Assembly: GCA_028689495.1 (NCBI GenBank)
Contig: JAQTWB010000003.1
Span: forward strand, 1 to 64,000
Direction of reading: 5' to 3'
DNA: 64,000 bases
Origin: a bacterium
Lineage (GTDB): Bacteria > Bdellovibrionota_C > UBA2361 > SZUA-149 > JAQTWB01
Shown here: positions 10,545 through 18,421 of the stretch, in pieces
Layout of the letters: the number at the start of each line of letters is the position of its first letter
Numbering within the stretch: the first letter of the stretch is position 1
The notes under the pieces: generated by a model
The model's input: only the letters and a program-made list of their open reading frames with translations
Databases searched by the model: none
Told to the model about the DNA's origin: nothing
Position numbers and translations under genes: made by a program

Positions 10545-11222
10545 TTACTCGAAATGAATGATTTTCATTTCTCCGGCAAGATCTATCACCATCAAACGAT
10601 CAACAAAGGTATCAATGTATTTTTCTTCAATGTAAGCGTATCCATCGACAGAATCGCCATTGACAGCAACAATATATTTCCAAGCCTCGTCGCCGCCTAG
10701 CTCCGTATCGATTTTTATCTGCTCAACATACCTCGCCAGCGTTCGTGTAGAATTTTCTCCCGGTTTTGGCCTCAACTGGACAATATAACCTGGGGGCAAC
10801 ACCTGTATCCAAACATTGTCTTTCCGCGGCATGCCGGGGAAAACAACCAAATCGGCCTTTGCCAGATTATTGCGCCCTACAGAAGAAAAAAAAGTCTCCC
10901 AACTTTTCTTGCTTTTCCTGACCCGGCACTGTTCGTCCAAATCATAGGCCACAACAACGGGTTGATAAGAATGCAACGCAATATCTTCATACCACCCCTG
11001 ACTAGCGGCTCTTCTGATTAGATCCTTAAACATATTACTCAAAAACGGTTGATGTAATATCCTTAACTCCTTGGCTTGAAGCTCCGCATGGGTTGAAACG
11101 AGATCATACTTCATCCACGACACAAAATACTGCGGCTTTTTACTGAGCAGGTTAATGAAAAAAACCTCTGACTCGCTCGTCGGTCCAAACTGCTCAACTC
11201 GCGCTTGATTAAAATCAAACAT
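10545..11222 (-). CDS. Uncharacterised protein, 225 residues
   Basis: I do not recognise this family. The ORF track starts 24 codons earlier, but GGAGG sits six bases before the ATG at 11222 (MFDFNQARVEQFG), which I take as the start. The product is soluble, has no signal peptide or membrane segment, and is rich in mixed alpha/beta sequence: SWMKYDLVSTHAELQAKELRILH, a VVVAYDLDEQCRV strand, and a C-terminal IEEKYIDTFVDRLMVIDLAGEMKIIHFE. A possible DNA- or protein-modification role cannot be supported. The gene is monocistronic, with a 12-bp inverted repeat just upstream that may regulate it. Confidence 0.7.
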   Translation of the reverse strand: MFDFNQARVEQFGPTSESEVFFINLLSKKPQYFVSWMKYDLVSTHAELQAKELRILHQPFLSNMFKDLIRRAASQGWYEDIALHSYQPVVVAYDLDEQCRVRKSKKSWETFFSSVGRNNLAKADLVVFPGMPRKDNVWIQVLPPGYIVQLRPKPGENSTRTLARYVEQIKIDTELGGDEAWKYIVAVNGDSVDGYAYIEEKYIDTFVDRLMVIDLAGEMKIIHFE

Positions 11223-11240
11223 ATCTATCCTCCAAAAAAT

Positions 11241-11292
11241 GAAAACAAGACTGAGCCTGTCAGATATTACCAACAAGCCGAGTCTTGTTTTC
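11241..11292. repeat. 12-bp inverted repeat upstream of the 225-residue gene
   Basis: GAAAACAAGACT at 11241-11252 and its exact complement at 11281-11292 flank 28 bases, some 20 bp upstream of the minus-strand ATG at 11222. It would be in the 5' leader or promoter. The rest of the 355-bp gap to the ECF gene shows only a small CTCAG/CTGAG stem near 11325. Confidence 0.5.
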
Positions 11293-11577
11293 ACCGGAGT
11301 TGAAAAACCCTAACGACTACCGCCCTCAGAACAGGCTGAGAGTGATGAGCCAGCGTCTACCGTAAAATAATTTAATGAGCGGGGATTTACCGGGCGTTTT
11401 ACAGCATCATTAGTCTTTTTACAATCTTAGCTGTGCTCGCACGCAATAATCCAACAGCTACAGCATCTTAATCCTGACTAACCGCAGTCCATGAACAGAC
11501 AAATTTCACCCCGCCGTACGAAGTATTGAACAATCCCCCGGTCAAACAAGCAGATAACGAAGGGCTGACAAAACAAG

Positions 11578-12141
11578 ATGCCAAACAATACTGAAGACTT
11601 ATTCGACGAGAAAGCCGTGATAAAACGCATCCTCGACGGGCGAAAGAACGACTACGCCCTGCTTATCAGGGCCCACCAGCAGCAGGTTTACGCGATGATC
11701 ATGAGAACAACCGGAAACCCCGACACCGCGCAGGAGTTAACACAGGAAAGCTTTATCCGCGCCTATAAAAGTCTGAAAACATTCCGCGGTCAGGCTGCTT
11801 TTTCAACCTGGGTGACACGCATCGCCATCAACTGCACCAACAGCTGGTATCAATCAAAAAGCTGTCAGCAACAACGCCAAAAAGTAGCTCTAGATGAAAT
11901 CGCAGAGCCGCTCGACAGCGGTACGGCAATAGACCCATTCAATGAAGAAAACATCATCCGTCTGCAACAGGGTTTGGCGGCGATGGATGAAAAATACCGT
12001 TCAGTGATGATGCTCTGCTCTCTGGAAGGGAAGTCCTACCAGCAAGCAGCGGACATACTTGACCTGCCCTACGGCACCGTCTGTTCAAGGATGAATGCCG
12101 CAATCAAATTCCTGCGCAAATTTTTCCGGGAGGATGTGTAA
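11578..12141 (+). CDS. ECF-type RNA polymerase sigma factor
   Basis: Extracytoplasmic-function sigma factor of 187 residues. Region 2 is seen as HQQQVYAMIMRTTGNPDTAQELTQESFIRAYKSLKTFRGQAAFSTWVTRIAINCTN, and region 4 as LDEKYRSVMMLCSLEGKSYQQAADILDLPYGTVCSRMNAAIKFLRKFF in slightly variant form (AAMDEKYRSVMML). No zinc-binding or extra C-terminal domain is present. Its TAA overlaps the ATG of the next gene by one base (TAATG), so the pair is translationally coupled and that partner is its likely membrane anti-sigma factor. The Shine-Dalgarno is weak (GAAGGG 14 bases upstream). Confidence 0.93.
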   Translation: MPNNTEDLFDEKAVIKRILDGRKNDYALLIRAHQQQVYAMIMRTTGNPDTAQELTQESFIRAYKSLKTFRGQAAFSTWVTRIAINCTNSWYQSKSCQQQRQKVALDEIAEPLDSGTAIDPFNEENIIRLQQGLAAMDEKYRSVMMLCSLEGKSYQQAADILDLPYGTVCSRMNAAIKFLRKFFREDV

Positions 12142-14558
12142 TGGACAAAAAAATCCACACATCGGAAATCGACTTGCTTGCTTTTCACGAAGGACGTCTC
12201 GACGCCAGCGCCGAAGAGCAGGTTAGAAAAATGCTGAGCAGCTCGGAGGCGCTTCGCAAAGAGTACGAGGATTTAAAAAATATCCTCGCTCTTTCGAAGA
12301 GACTCCAGGAACAGACTCCTGTTCTCAAAGCTGACCTCAGCGAAGTTGTAACCAGTGCGGTAGATGTTTACCGCACTGGCAGTAGTATCAATGACAAACT
12401 GTGGAGCAGTATCATGAAAAAACAGTTTAATCCGCTATATTTCCCCCGCTCATTGCAGCTTGCCCTGGGTGGAGCAAGCGTTTGCCTCCTTGCATTTTTG
12501 CTGACGACAAAGAAGGATTTCCCAAAACCATACGACAAACCGGCAAACGAGATCCGCAGCTTCAACCCCATTGAGGATGAAGAATATAAAAACGTAGAAC
12601 AGGCATACGAAGAAAAGCTGCAAGTCAGCAATACCGAAAAACAGGATTCCGATCATCAAGTAAAGGCCGAACAACAGGTTGGCACAAGTGTAGACTACTT
12701 TGCTCCAAGTGGGTCAATTGCTCCGGGTAGGTCAATTGCTCCGGGTGTTTCAGTTTCCCCCGGTGTCTCAGTTGATCGTTTAAAACAAAATCTCCAAAGG
12801 GAAGCAAACAAAGAGAAGATCGCGGATGCCCCTTTAAAAAGAGGTTCTACATTTGGCCTGGAAGGATCAATTACTCCAGCTCCGGCAGCAAGCAGAAAAT
12901 CCAGGGAACCATACGATTTTCGCCGCACCGATAAATCCTTCGACGGGACTGCTTACGCGTCGTCTTCGTACGAACAAGATATTTCTGGTGACGATGTGCG
13001 CTACCGCTCGCAAATCTATCCCCAGCCGACAACACCTCAACCAGGCAACGTCTACAACAGCATCGTTGAAAACCAGTTCAAGTTCGCGAAAAGCGAACCA
13101 CTGACCACTTTCAGCGTCGATGTCGACACAGCCGCCTATGCCAACGTCCGTCGCCACATAACTCAGGGGATGGTGCCGCCTGCCGACGCAGTGCGTATCG
13201 AGGAAATGATTAACTACTTCAGCTATAACTACCCTGAACCAGACAGTGAGCACCCGTTTTCTGTTGTAACAGAAGTCACTCGCTCTCCCTGGAACGAAGG
13301 TCATGCCCTGCTAAAAGTCGGCCTGCAAGGAAAACACCTCAACGAAAAGGAAATGCCGGCAAGTAACCTTGTCTTTCTTGTTGACGTCTCGGGTTCCATG
13401 TCTTCGGAAGACAAGCTCGGCTACCTCAAACATGGACTGCGTATGCTGACCGAACAACTGCGCCCGGAAGACACCGTCTCCATCGTGACCTACGCTGGAT
13501 ATGCTGGTGTGGCCCTGCCACCGACAAAAGGCAATGAGAAGGAAAAAATCATCGGCATGATTGAACGACTGCAAAGTGGCGGCAGCACCGCTGGAGCTGA
13601 GGGAATTCTCACCGCCTACAAACTGGCTCGCGAACAGTTCCTCAAAGAAGGCAATAACCGTGTTATCCTGGCAACTGATGGAGACTTCAACGTCGGCGTC
13701 AGCAATGACAACGAGCTTGTCAGCTTAATCGAGCGTGAACGCGAACACGGCATCTTCCTCAGCGTGCTCGGCTTCGGCGAAGGGAACTACATGGAAGGCA
13801 AAATGGAACAACTTGCCGACAAGGGAAATGGCAACTTCTCCTATATCGACAACCTGCTCGAAGCGAAAAAAGTGTTGGTCAGCGAAATGGCCGGCACTCT
13901 TTTCACGATTGCCAAGGATGTAAAAATTCAGATTGAATTTAATCCGGCAGTAGTCTCATCTTACAAGCTGCTCGGCTATGAAAACCGTGCACTGAAAAAC
14001 GAAGACTTCGCCAACGACAAAATAGATGCCGGAGAAATCGGCGCCGGACATTCAGTCACCGCACTTTATGAGCTGACACTTGTCGGTGAAGCGGAAACGT
14101 CTGCCCCCGTCGATGAACCACTTCGCTATGCTGCCCATAACGAGAAAATTACACAGAACATTACAACGACAAATGGCACCGAGCACATCAGTGAACTGGC
14201 TTATGTCAAACTGCGCTACAAACAACCGCAAGGCAACGAAAGCATTCTGCTCAGCCAAACCGTCGCCAATACTGTCAATGCTCTGTCAATCGCATCCGAA
14301 GATACGCGCTTTGCCGCGGCAGTCGCAGAATTCGGATTGCTCTTGCGCTCCTCGACATATAAAGGCAACGCTTCCTTTACTCAGGCGGCTGAACTCGCCC
14401 GCTCCTCACGTGGCAAAGACAATGCAGGGCATCGCGCCGAATTTGTTCAATTGGTGGAAAAAGCGGAGCTGCTTCAAAAAGGCAATTATCAGCCTGCCCC
14501 AGGAGTTGGTAATTACGAACGCCCGGCACCAGGCGTTGTCGGTGGAAGTTGGAGATAA
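12141..14558 (+). CDS. Anti-sigma-like / von Willebrand factor A (YfbK-type) membrane fusion protein
   Basis: Residues 1-95 form a short helical cytosolic domain (SEIDLLAFHEGRLDASAEEQVRKML) of the kind fused to ECF-associated anti-sigma factors, without a zinc HxxxCxxC. A single membrane helix lies near 105-122. A low-complexity region near 185-220 holds the repeats SIAPG and SVSPG. Then come the YfbK-family N-terminal block (NQFKFAKSEPLTTFSVDVDTA near 311) and a vWA domain with an intact MIDAS DVSGSMSS near 412 plus ATDGDFNVGVS, and the family's C-terminal domain with YKGNASFTQAAELAR. The vWA part would sit outside the inner membrane and bind a ligand via a metal ion. It would plausibly transduce an envelope signal to the ECF factor encoded just upstream; that is inference. 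Confidence 0.88.
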   Translation: MDKKIHTSEIDLLAFHEGRLDASAEEQVRKMLSSSEALRKEYEDLKNILALSKRLQEQTPVLKADLSEVVTSAVDVYRTGSSINDKLWSSIMKKQFNPLYFPRSLQLALGGASVCLLAFLLTTKKDFPKPYDKPANEIRSFNPIEDEEYKNVEQAYEEKLQVSNTEKQDSDHQVKAEQQVGTSVDYFAPSGSIAPGRSIAPGVSVSPGVSVDRLKQNLQREANKEKIADAPLKRGSTFGLEGSITPAPAASRKSREPYDFRRTDKSFDGTAYASSSYEQDISGDDVRYRSQIYPQPTTPQPGNVYNSIVENQFKFAKSEPLTTFSVDVDTAAYANVRRHITQGMVPPADAVRIEEMINYFSYNYPEPDSEHPFSVVTEVTRSPWNEGHALLKVGLQGKHLNEKEMPASNLVFLVDVSGSMSSEDKLGYLKHGLRMLTEQLRPEDTVSIVTYAGYAGVALPPTKGNEKEKIIGMIERLQSGGSTAGAEGILTAYKLAREQFLKEGNNRVILATDGDFNVGVSNDNELVSLIEREREHGIFLSVLGFGEGNYMEGKMEQLADKGNGNFSYIDNLLEAKKVLVSEMAGTLFTIAKDVKIQIEFNPAVVSSYKLLGYENRALKNEDFANDKIDAGEIGAGHSVTALYELTLVGEAETSAPVDEPLRYAAHNEKITQNITTTNGTEHISELAYVKLRYKQPQGNESILLSQTVANTVNALSIASEDTRFAAAVAEFGLLLRSSTYKGNASFTQAAELARSSRGKDNAGHRAEFVQLVEKAELLQKGNYQPAPGVGNYERPAPGVVGGSWR
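12708..12775. repeat. 18-bp-type tandem repeat inside the vWA gene
   Basis: Imperfect repeats of GGTCAATTGCTCCGGGT and GTTTCAGTTTCCCCCGGT encode SIAPGRSIAPGVSVSPGVSV. They lie in the linker between the membrane helix and the vWA module. Length variation between strains would be expected here. Confidence 0.6.
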
Positions 14559-14584
14559 AGAGAGTATTGCATGGCTCTAAGTTC

Positions 14585-14608
14585 GGGCGCCTCTCGAGGC
14601 GCCCCTAC
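14585..14608. repeat. REP-like palindrome, family A copy 2
   Basis: GGGCGCCTC-TC-GAGGCGCCC plus CTAC, identical to the copy at 5334, downstream of the vWA gene and before the convergent psd. A second palindrome, GTGGGCGCG-T-CGCGCCCAC, follows at 14660. Confidence 0.75.
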
Positions 14609-14659
14609 ACGGCGCATAGACATCTCTCAAGATGCAATCTCGTTTCTGCGATAATCTGT

Positions 14660-14678
14660 GTGGGCGCGTCGCGCCCAC
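14660..14678. repeat. GC-rich palindrome between vWA gene and psd
   Basis: GTGGGCGCG-T-CGCGCCCAC, a 9-bp perfect stem with one central base, 56 bases after the REP-A copy. Together the two form a two-hairpin unit between convergent genes. No U-run follows on either strand, so it is more like a REP unit than a terminator. Confidence 0.55.
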
Positions 14679-14698
14679 TGCGTATAACTCAACGAAGT

Positions 14699-15580
14699 TT
14701 ATCGACGCGACATGCTCTCGTCGGCCAAAGTCTCGCCTAAACGAATCTTCCTGGCATCGAATCCCGCAGAGGCAGCAAACAGTTCAGGGTTTTCCGAGAG
14801 CAGCACAACGGTAGAACCGAGGTTGAAAGTTGCAATCTTCTCACCTCGATTAAAAGCAAATGGTTGAGAGTATTTTCTGACCAAAATCTCTTTATTGCGG
14901 GAAAAAGAGCACTGTTGATTGCTGACGACATCATCAAATGCAACCGAGATCGAACCGACATTTGTTGCTCCGACACAAACCAGTGCCATGCGGCCGTAAG
15001 CGGATGTCAACTCAATCACAACTCTTTCGTTGCGGCAAAAAAGCTGCGGCACGCGATTTACTGACCAGCTGTTTACCGGCCAAAGCGCTCCGGGGATATA
15101 CCGCAATGCGACGACTTCACCGTTAACTGGTATGTGGATATGATGATAATCACCAGGTGCCAGATAAACTGTTGCATAAGAACCTGTTTCATACGGCGAT
15201 CCCTCTTCACCAATCAGCTCTGATACCTTGTAGGTCCAGCCTTTAATCTGGGGAATCTCCCGACCAGGGATACGACCGATGCCAACAAGACGACCATCAA
15301 CCGGCGACACAACCCCGCTAGACAAAGGACGAACCCCCACCCGCAAATCGCGAACAAAGAACTCAGCCAATGAAGAGAACTGCTCAAGTTGCCGGGCAGA
15401 TTCACTCAGGTTGGCGCCATATTTTTTTACATACCAACGCAGTAAAGGCTGCAATAAAATATCTGGGAAATGAATACCGGCAAAACGACCAAAGACAAGA
15501 CTCAAACAGTTGCCCGGGAAGATTCGAAGCAGTGTTAACCAGGGATCAAGCATGCTTTTCGTTACGAAAATATTCTTCAA
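14699..15580 (-). CDS. psd: Phosphatidylserine decarboxylase proenzyme
   Basis: Converts phosphatidylserine to phosphatidylethanolamine at the inner membrane. The self-cleavage/pyruvoyl site LGST is present near residue 253 (FNLGSTVVLLSENPE). The conserved stretches SLAEFFVRDLRVGVRPL, VSPVDGR and APGDYHHIHIPVNGEV, with its catalytic His, are in order. Length 293 is near the E. coli enzyme. The track start (TTG at 15580) lies within the end of the upstream PBP gene, a 35-base overlap; ATG at 15553 is an alternative and neither has a convincing Shine-Dalgarno, suggesting translational coupling. Some C-terminal residues extend beyond the LGST helix, as usual for the alpha subunit. Confidence 0.95.
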   Translation of the reverse strand: MKNIFVTKSMLDPWLTLLRIFPGNCLSLVFGRFAGIHFPDILLQPLLRWYVKKYGANLSESARQLEQFSSLAEFFVRDLRVGVRPLSSGVVSPVDGRLVGIGRIPGREIPQIKGWTYKVSELIGEEGSPYETGSYATVYLAPGDYHHIHIPVNGEVVALRYIPGALWPVNSWSVNRVPQLFCRNERVVIELTSAYGRMALVCVGATNVGSISVAFDDVVSNQQCSFSRNKEILVRKYSQPFAFNRGEKIATFNLGSTVVLLSENPELFAASAGFDARKIRLGETLADESMSRR

Positions 15581-17273
15581 GCATCAATCGAGCCAGGCCA
15601 GAAGCGTTAATCTGTCGCTTGCCCTGATCGACGACAAGTGAGGCTACAACTACCTCCGGATTCTCCGCCGGCGCTGCTGCGACAAACCAAAAATAAACCC
15701 CCAAAGGATCCTTGCCCGTTAATGTACCTGTCTTGGCCGATATAACCTTGGGAAAACCCTTACCATTATGAAACTGACGGAACTCCCGCCGCCCGGTTCC
15801 AATCTTGGTCGTTTCCTCCATCATCTTCAACAAACGACCGGCTGTTTCCGCCGCGACCACTTTCTGTAATTGCTGTGTCTGAGCCTGATATAACAAAGCA
15901 CCGTTCACCTCAGACGCCAGAGTGTTAATAATATAGGGACGCATCATAACCCCCTTGTTGGCAATACTTCCAATAAGGGAGGCGGCATGAAGTGGATTCA
16001 AGGTCACTTCACCAAAGCCAGCAGCGGTCCGAGCGACACCATAATCGTCAGAAGGTATGACATAAGTGTCCTGCCTCGCTGGCACATCGAAATTAAGTTC
16101 ACGGCCAAATGCAAACGAACGGGCATAACGTTCCAGCAGTTGAGGTGAAAGATAATTAAGAGCGACCCGGGCGAATACCGGATTACACGATTTACCCAAC
16201 GCTGAGGCCAAAGTCATAGACCGGGTATCGAGCTTGGGTTGAGGATTATAATTCCGCTGGTTGAGCACATAATCCCCACCCCGATAGTGAATAGGAGTAT
16301 TGCCGTTAATCTTCGTGTTCTCCAACGCGGCAGAGGTGGTGACCAGCTTGAAAATTGAAGCTGCTGGTCCGCTGGCATTCAAAGCGAACTTCATATTATC
16401 AGGCCTACCGGAAGAATGACTGGCAATTGCCAGCAGCTTTCCACTACTCGGTTCAAGCAACACCACACCTCCAAAAGGGACGCGATACTGCTTAAGCAAC
16501 GCCTCCGCCTTATCCTGAAGGCCCGGATTAAGAGAAAGTCCAACCTTCATGCCGGAGTCAACAATCTGAAGGGCCCCACCAACTTCAATCGCCTTTTCCA
16601 GGTCAAGCTCTAAACTTGGTCGACCGGACGAATCAATAAACCTGGACAGGCTAACCGGATAATCTCCAGCTTCCTGAGCCTCTCCACTATTCTCGTCCGT
16701 GTCTTGAGCAGATAAAACTTCGAGACCCTGTAAATTTCCGTCCTGTATCCGGGCCTGAGCACCATCATCTTCGCCTACACCCAGAGCCATCGCCAGCGGT
16801 TGTGTCAGACCATATTGCTGGTTTTGCACGCCATCCATGCTCACAGCAGCTTGCTCTGTCCCGCTACCGGCCTTCCCCTTCATCCTTGCTATCTCAGGCA
16901 TATTGAGTGGCATCTTCATCTCTGGAGAGACAGCGGCCAGGGGATTACGCAAAATTTCTTCCTGACGGACTGATTCATGCTGAACGGCGCGGACAAATCC
17001 GGTCAGAGGAAACGTCAAAACTAGCACCAGCAGCACCACAGCAAACAATCGACGACGACGACGGCTTTTTTTCTCAATTGCACTATAGGCATACCGAGTG
17101 GAAACAGCCTGCCTTTTTAAGGAAACCCTTGTCTTTAAGGAAACCCTTGTTGCGGTATGCCCACGACGCACTCCAGACTCAGCATCACTTGCATTATGTA
17201 TCTTGGAAGAGTTTGACCGACATTTTAAAAGCCGGCGTTTTAAAAGATTGTGCAACATACTCAAGAGCAACAA
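15546..17273 (-). CDS. Penicillin-binding protein transpeptidase (single-pass)
   Basis: D,D-transpeptidase cross-linking peptidoglycan on the periplasmic side. A long basic cytosolic N-terminus (about 75 residues, ending KKSRRRRR) precedes one membrane helix (LFAVVLLVLVLTFPLTGF). The catalytic triad motifs are SxxK as SIFK near residue 309, SxN as SCN near 362 and KTG as KTGT near 512. There is no glycosyltransferase domain and no FtsI/PBP2 dimerisation domain that I can recognise; the segment between helix and catalytic domain is short. It overlaps psd and is preceded by a 400-bp gap. The N-terminus contains a duplicated TRVSLK heptad-like unit, encoded by an 18-bp tandem repeat. Confidence 0.88.
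   Translation of the reverse strand: MLLLSMLHNLLKRRLLKCRSNSSKIHNASDAESGVRRGHTATRVSLKTRVSLKRQAVSTRYAYSAIEKKSRRRRRLFAVVLLVLVLTFPLTGFVRAVQHESVRQEEILRNPLAAVSPEMKMPLNMPEIARMKGKAGSGTEQAAVSMDGVQNQQYGLTQPLAMALGVGEDDGAQARIQDGNLQGLEVLSAQDTDENSGEAQEAGDYPVSLSRFIDSSGRPSLELDLEKAIEVGGALQIVDSGMKVGLSLNPGLQDKAEALLKQYRVPFGGVVLLEPSSGKLLAIASHSSGRPDNMKFALNASGPAASIFKLVTTSAALENTKINGNTPIHYRGGDYVLNQRNYNPQPKLDTRSMTLASALGKSCNPVFARVALNYLSPQLLERYARSFAFGRELNFDVPARQDTYVIPSDDYGVARTAAGFGEVTLNPLHAASLIGSIANKGVMMRPYIINTLASEVNGALLYQAQTQQLQKVVAAETAGRLLKMMEETTKIGTGRREFRQFHNGKGFPKVISAKTGTLTGKDPLGVYFWFVAAAPAENPEVVVASLVVDQGKRQINASGLARLMLEEYFRNEKHA
17116..17150. repeat. 18-bp tandem duplication in the PBP N-terminus
   Basis: TTTAAGGAAACCCTTGT occurs at 17116 and again at 17134, giving two copies of a (T)RVSLK peptide in the cytosolic tail. 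In frame and probably a recent slippage duplication. Confidence 0.6.
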
Positions 17274-17565
17274 TTAAATGAAAGATCTATTACGCGTACC
17301 GACTCAAACTTCAAAACCGACTCACATGCAGTAGCGGACCGAAAATCAACCCTGACAAGATATGTAGCAGTTCAAACTCCAGACTACTTAAACTTTTAGA
17401 TGCTGGAAACTAACATAGGGATACAGTTCACGCCAGACTCGATATTTCACCGCAGACAATATTTGGGTGTGTTTTTATACTGTTCGCACTTTAATTTCCC
17501 CGATCCAGAACACCTTAATCCCGAGCAGTATATTTGGAGCTACGGAGCAGCGACCAGATAACCAG

Positions 17566-17627
17566 TATACCCCTCCCGCTCACGTTAGTGGCGGCTGCGT
17601 CGGGAAATTCATAGCGGGAGGGGTATA
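17566..17627. repeat. 15-bp perfect inverted repeat in the murU-PBP gap
   Basis: TATACCCCTCCCGCT at 17566-17580 pairs exactly with AGCGGGAGGGGTATA at 17613-17627 around a 32-base GC-rich centre. It lies in the 407-bp gap after murU and before the PBP gene (both minus strand). There is no adjacent U-run, so termination is unlikely to be its main function; it resembles a REP/MITE-like element. The rest of the gap (17281-17560) is AT-richer and probably holds the PBP promoter, but I see no gene. Confidence 0.6.
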
Positions 17628-17680
17628 AAACGCCAAAAATGCAAACGACGAGAGCAGATTGGCTTGAACGTTCCAGGCTT

Positions 17681-18421
17681 TTAATGTCGACTTTTCAAGT
17701 GCGCTTCAGCCGCATGAAGGCGATCCACAGTACCAACATCGCTCCAGAACCCGTCATAGGTTTGTCCTGCCAATACCCCGCCTCGTTCCAACACGCGGCG
17801 ATATGTGTCTCTTGTGATACTAAAAATCGCACCCTTCTCTGGCATGTCCGATAAAAGATCAAGCGACAAAAGCTGCACCCCGGTATAAAGATAGTCTTCG
17901 GCAAGGGCACCGGAAATATAATCGACACCAAGGAACGAACAGATCCTCCCGTCACCGTTTAACCGCAAAACGCCGAACTCTTCTGGTGTCTCATTCTCGC
18001 GTACCAGCAAAGTGGCCAAGGGAGCCAACGAACTTCCCCTATGCCCGGCTATTAGCTGTCCAAGATTAAGGTCAACATCAAACATCGCATCTGAATTAAT
18101 GGTCAGAAGTAAATCGCCTCGCAGCTGTTCAGCTATATTGCGGATCGCTCCACCTGTGTCGAGAATTGGATCTTCCCGAACAAAAATAACCTCCAACCCC
18201 CAGCGACTGCCATCGCCAACATACTCTTCAATCAACTCTGGCAGATAATGAAGGTTGATAAAGACGCGTCGAAATCCATTTCGAGCAATTAATGAGAGGT
18301 TCCAATCAATCAACGGCCGTTTGCAAAGCGGCACCAGTGGTTTAGGCAACGAATCAGTCAACGGCCGAAGACGTGTGCCGAAACCAGCGGCGAGAAGTAA
18401 AACATCAATATCTTCGCACAT
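17681..18421 (-). CDS. murU: MurU-like N-acetylmuramate-1-phosphate uridylyltransferase
   Basis: Nucleotidyltransferase with the sugar-phosphate NTase signature LLLAAGFGTRLRPLTDSLPKPLVPL at residues 8-32, INSDAMF as the metal-binding Asp site and FWSDVGTVDRLHAAEAHL at the end. Length 246 is close to MurU. Its start ATG overlaps the TGA of the upstream kinase gene (TGATG). That kinase is AmgK-like, and the amgK-murU pair is the known route turning recycled MurNAc into UDP-MurNAc, bypassing the de novo pathway. A general NDP-sugar pyrophosphorylase role is the alternative. Confidence 0.85.
   Translation of the reverse strand: MCEDIDVLLLAAGFGTRLRPLTDSLPKPLVPLCKRPLIDWNLSLIARNGFRRVFINLHYLPELIEEYVGDGSRWGLEVIFVREDPILDTGGAIRNIAEQLRGDLLLTINSDAMFDVDLNLGQLIAGHRGSSLAPLATLLVRENETPEEFGVLRLNGDGRICSFLGVDYISGALAEDYLYTGVQLLSLDLLSDMPEKGAIFSITRDTYRRVLERGGVLAGQTYDGFWSDVGTVDRLHAAEAHLKSRH

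Noticed and set aside
14699-15580. Frameshift joining the PBP and psd genes
   Set aside because: The 35-base overlap is ordinary coupling; both proteins have complete, separate catalytic motifs.
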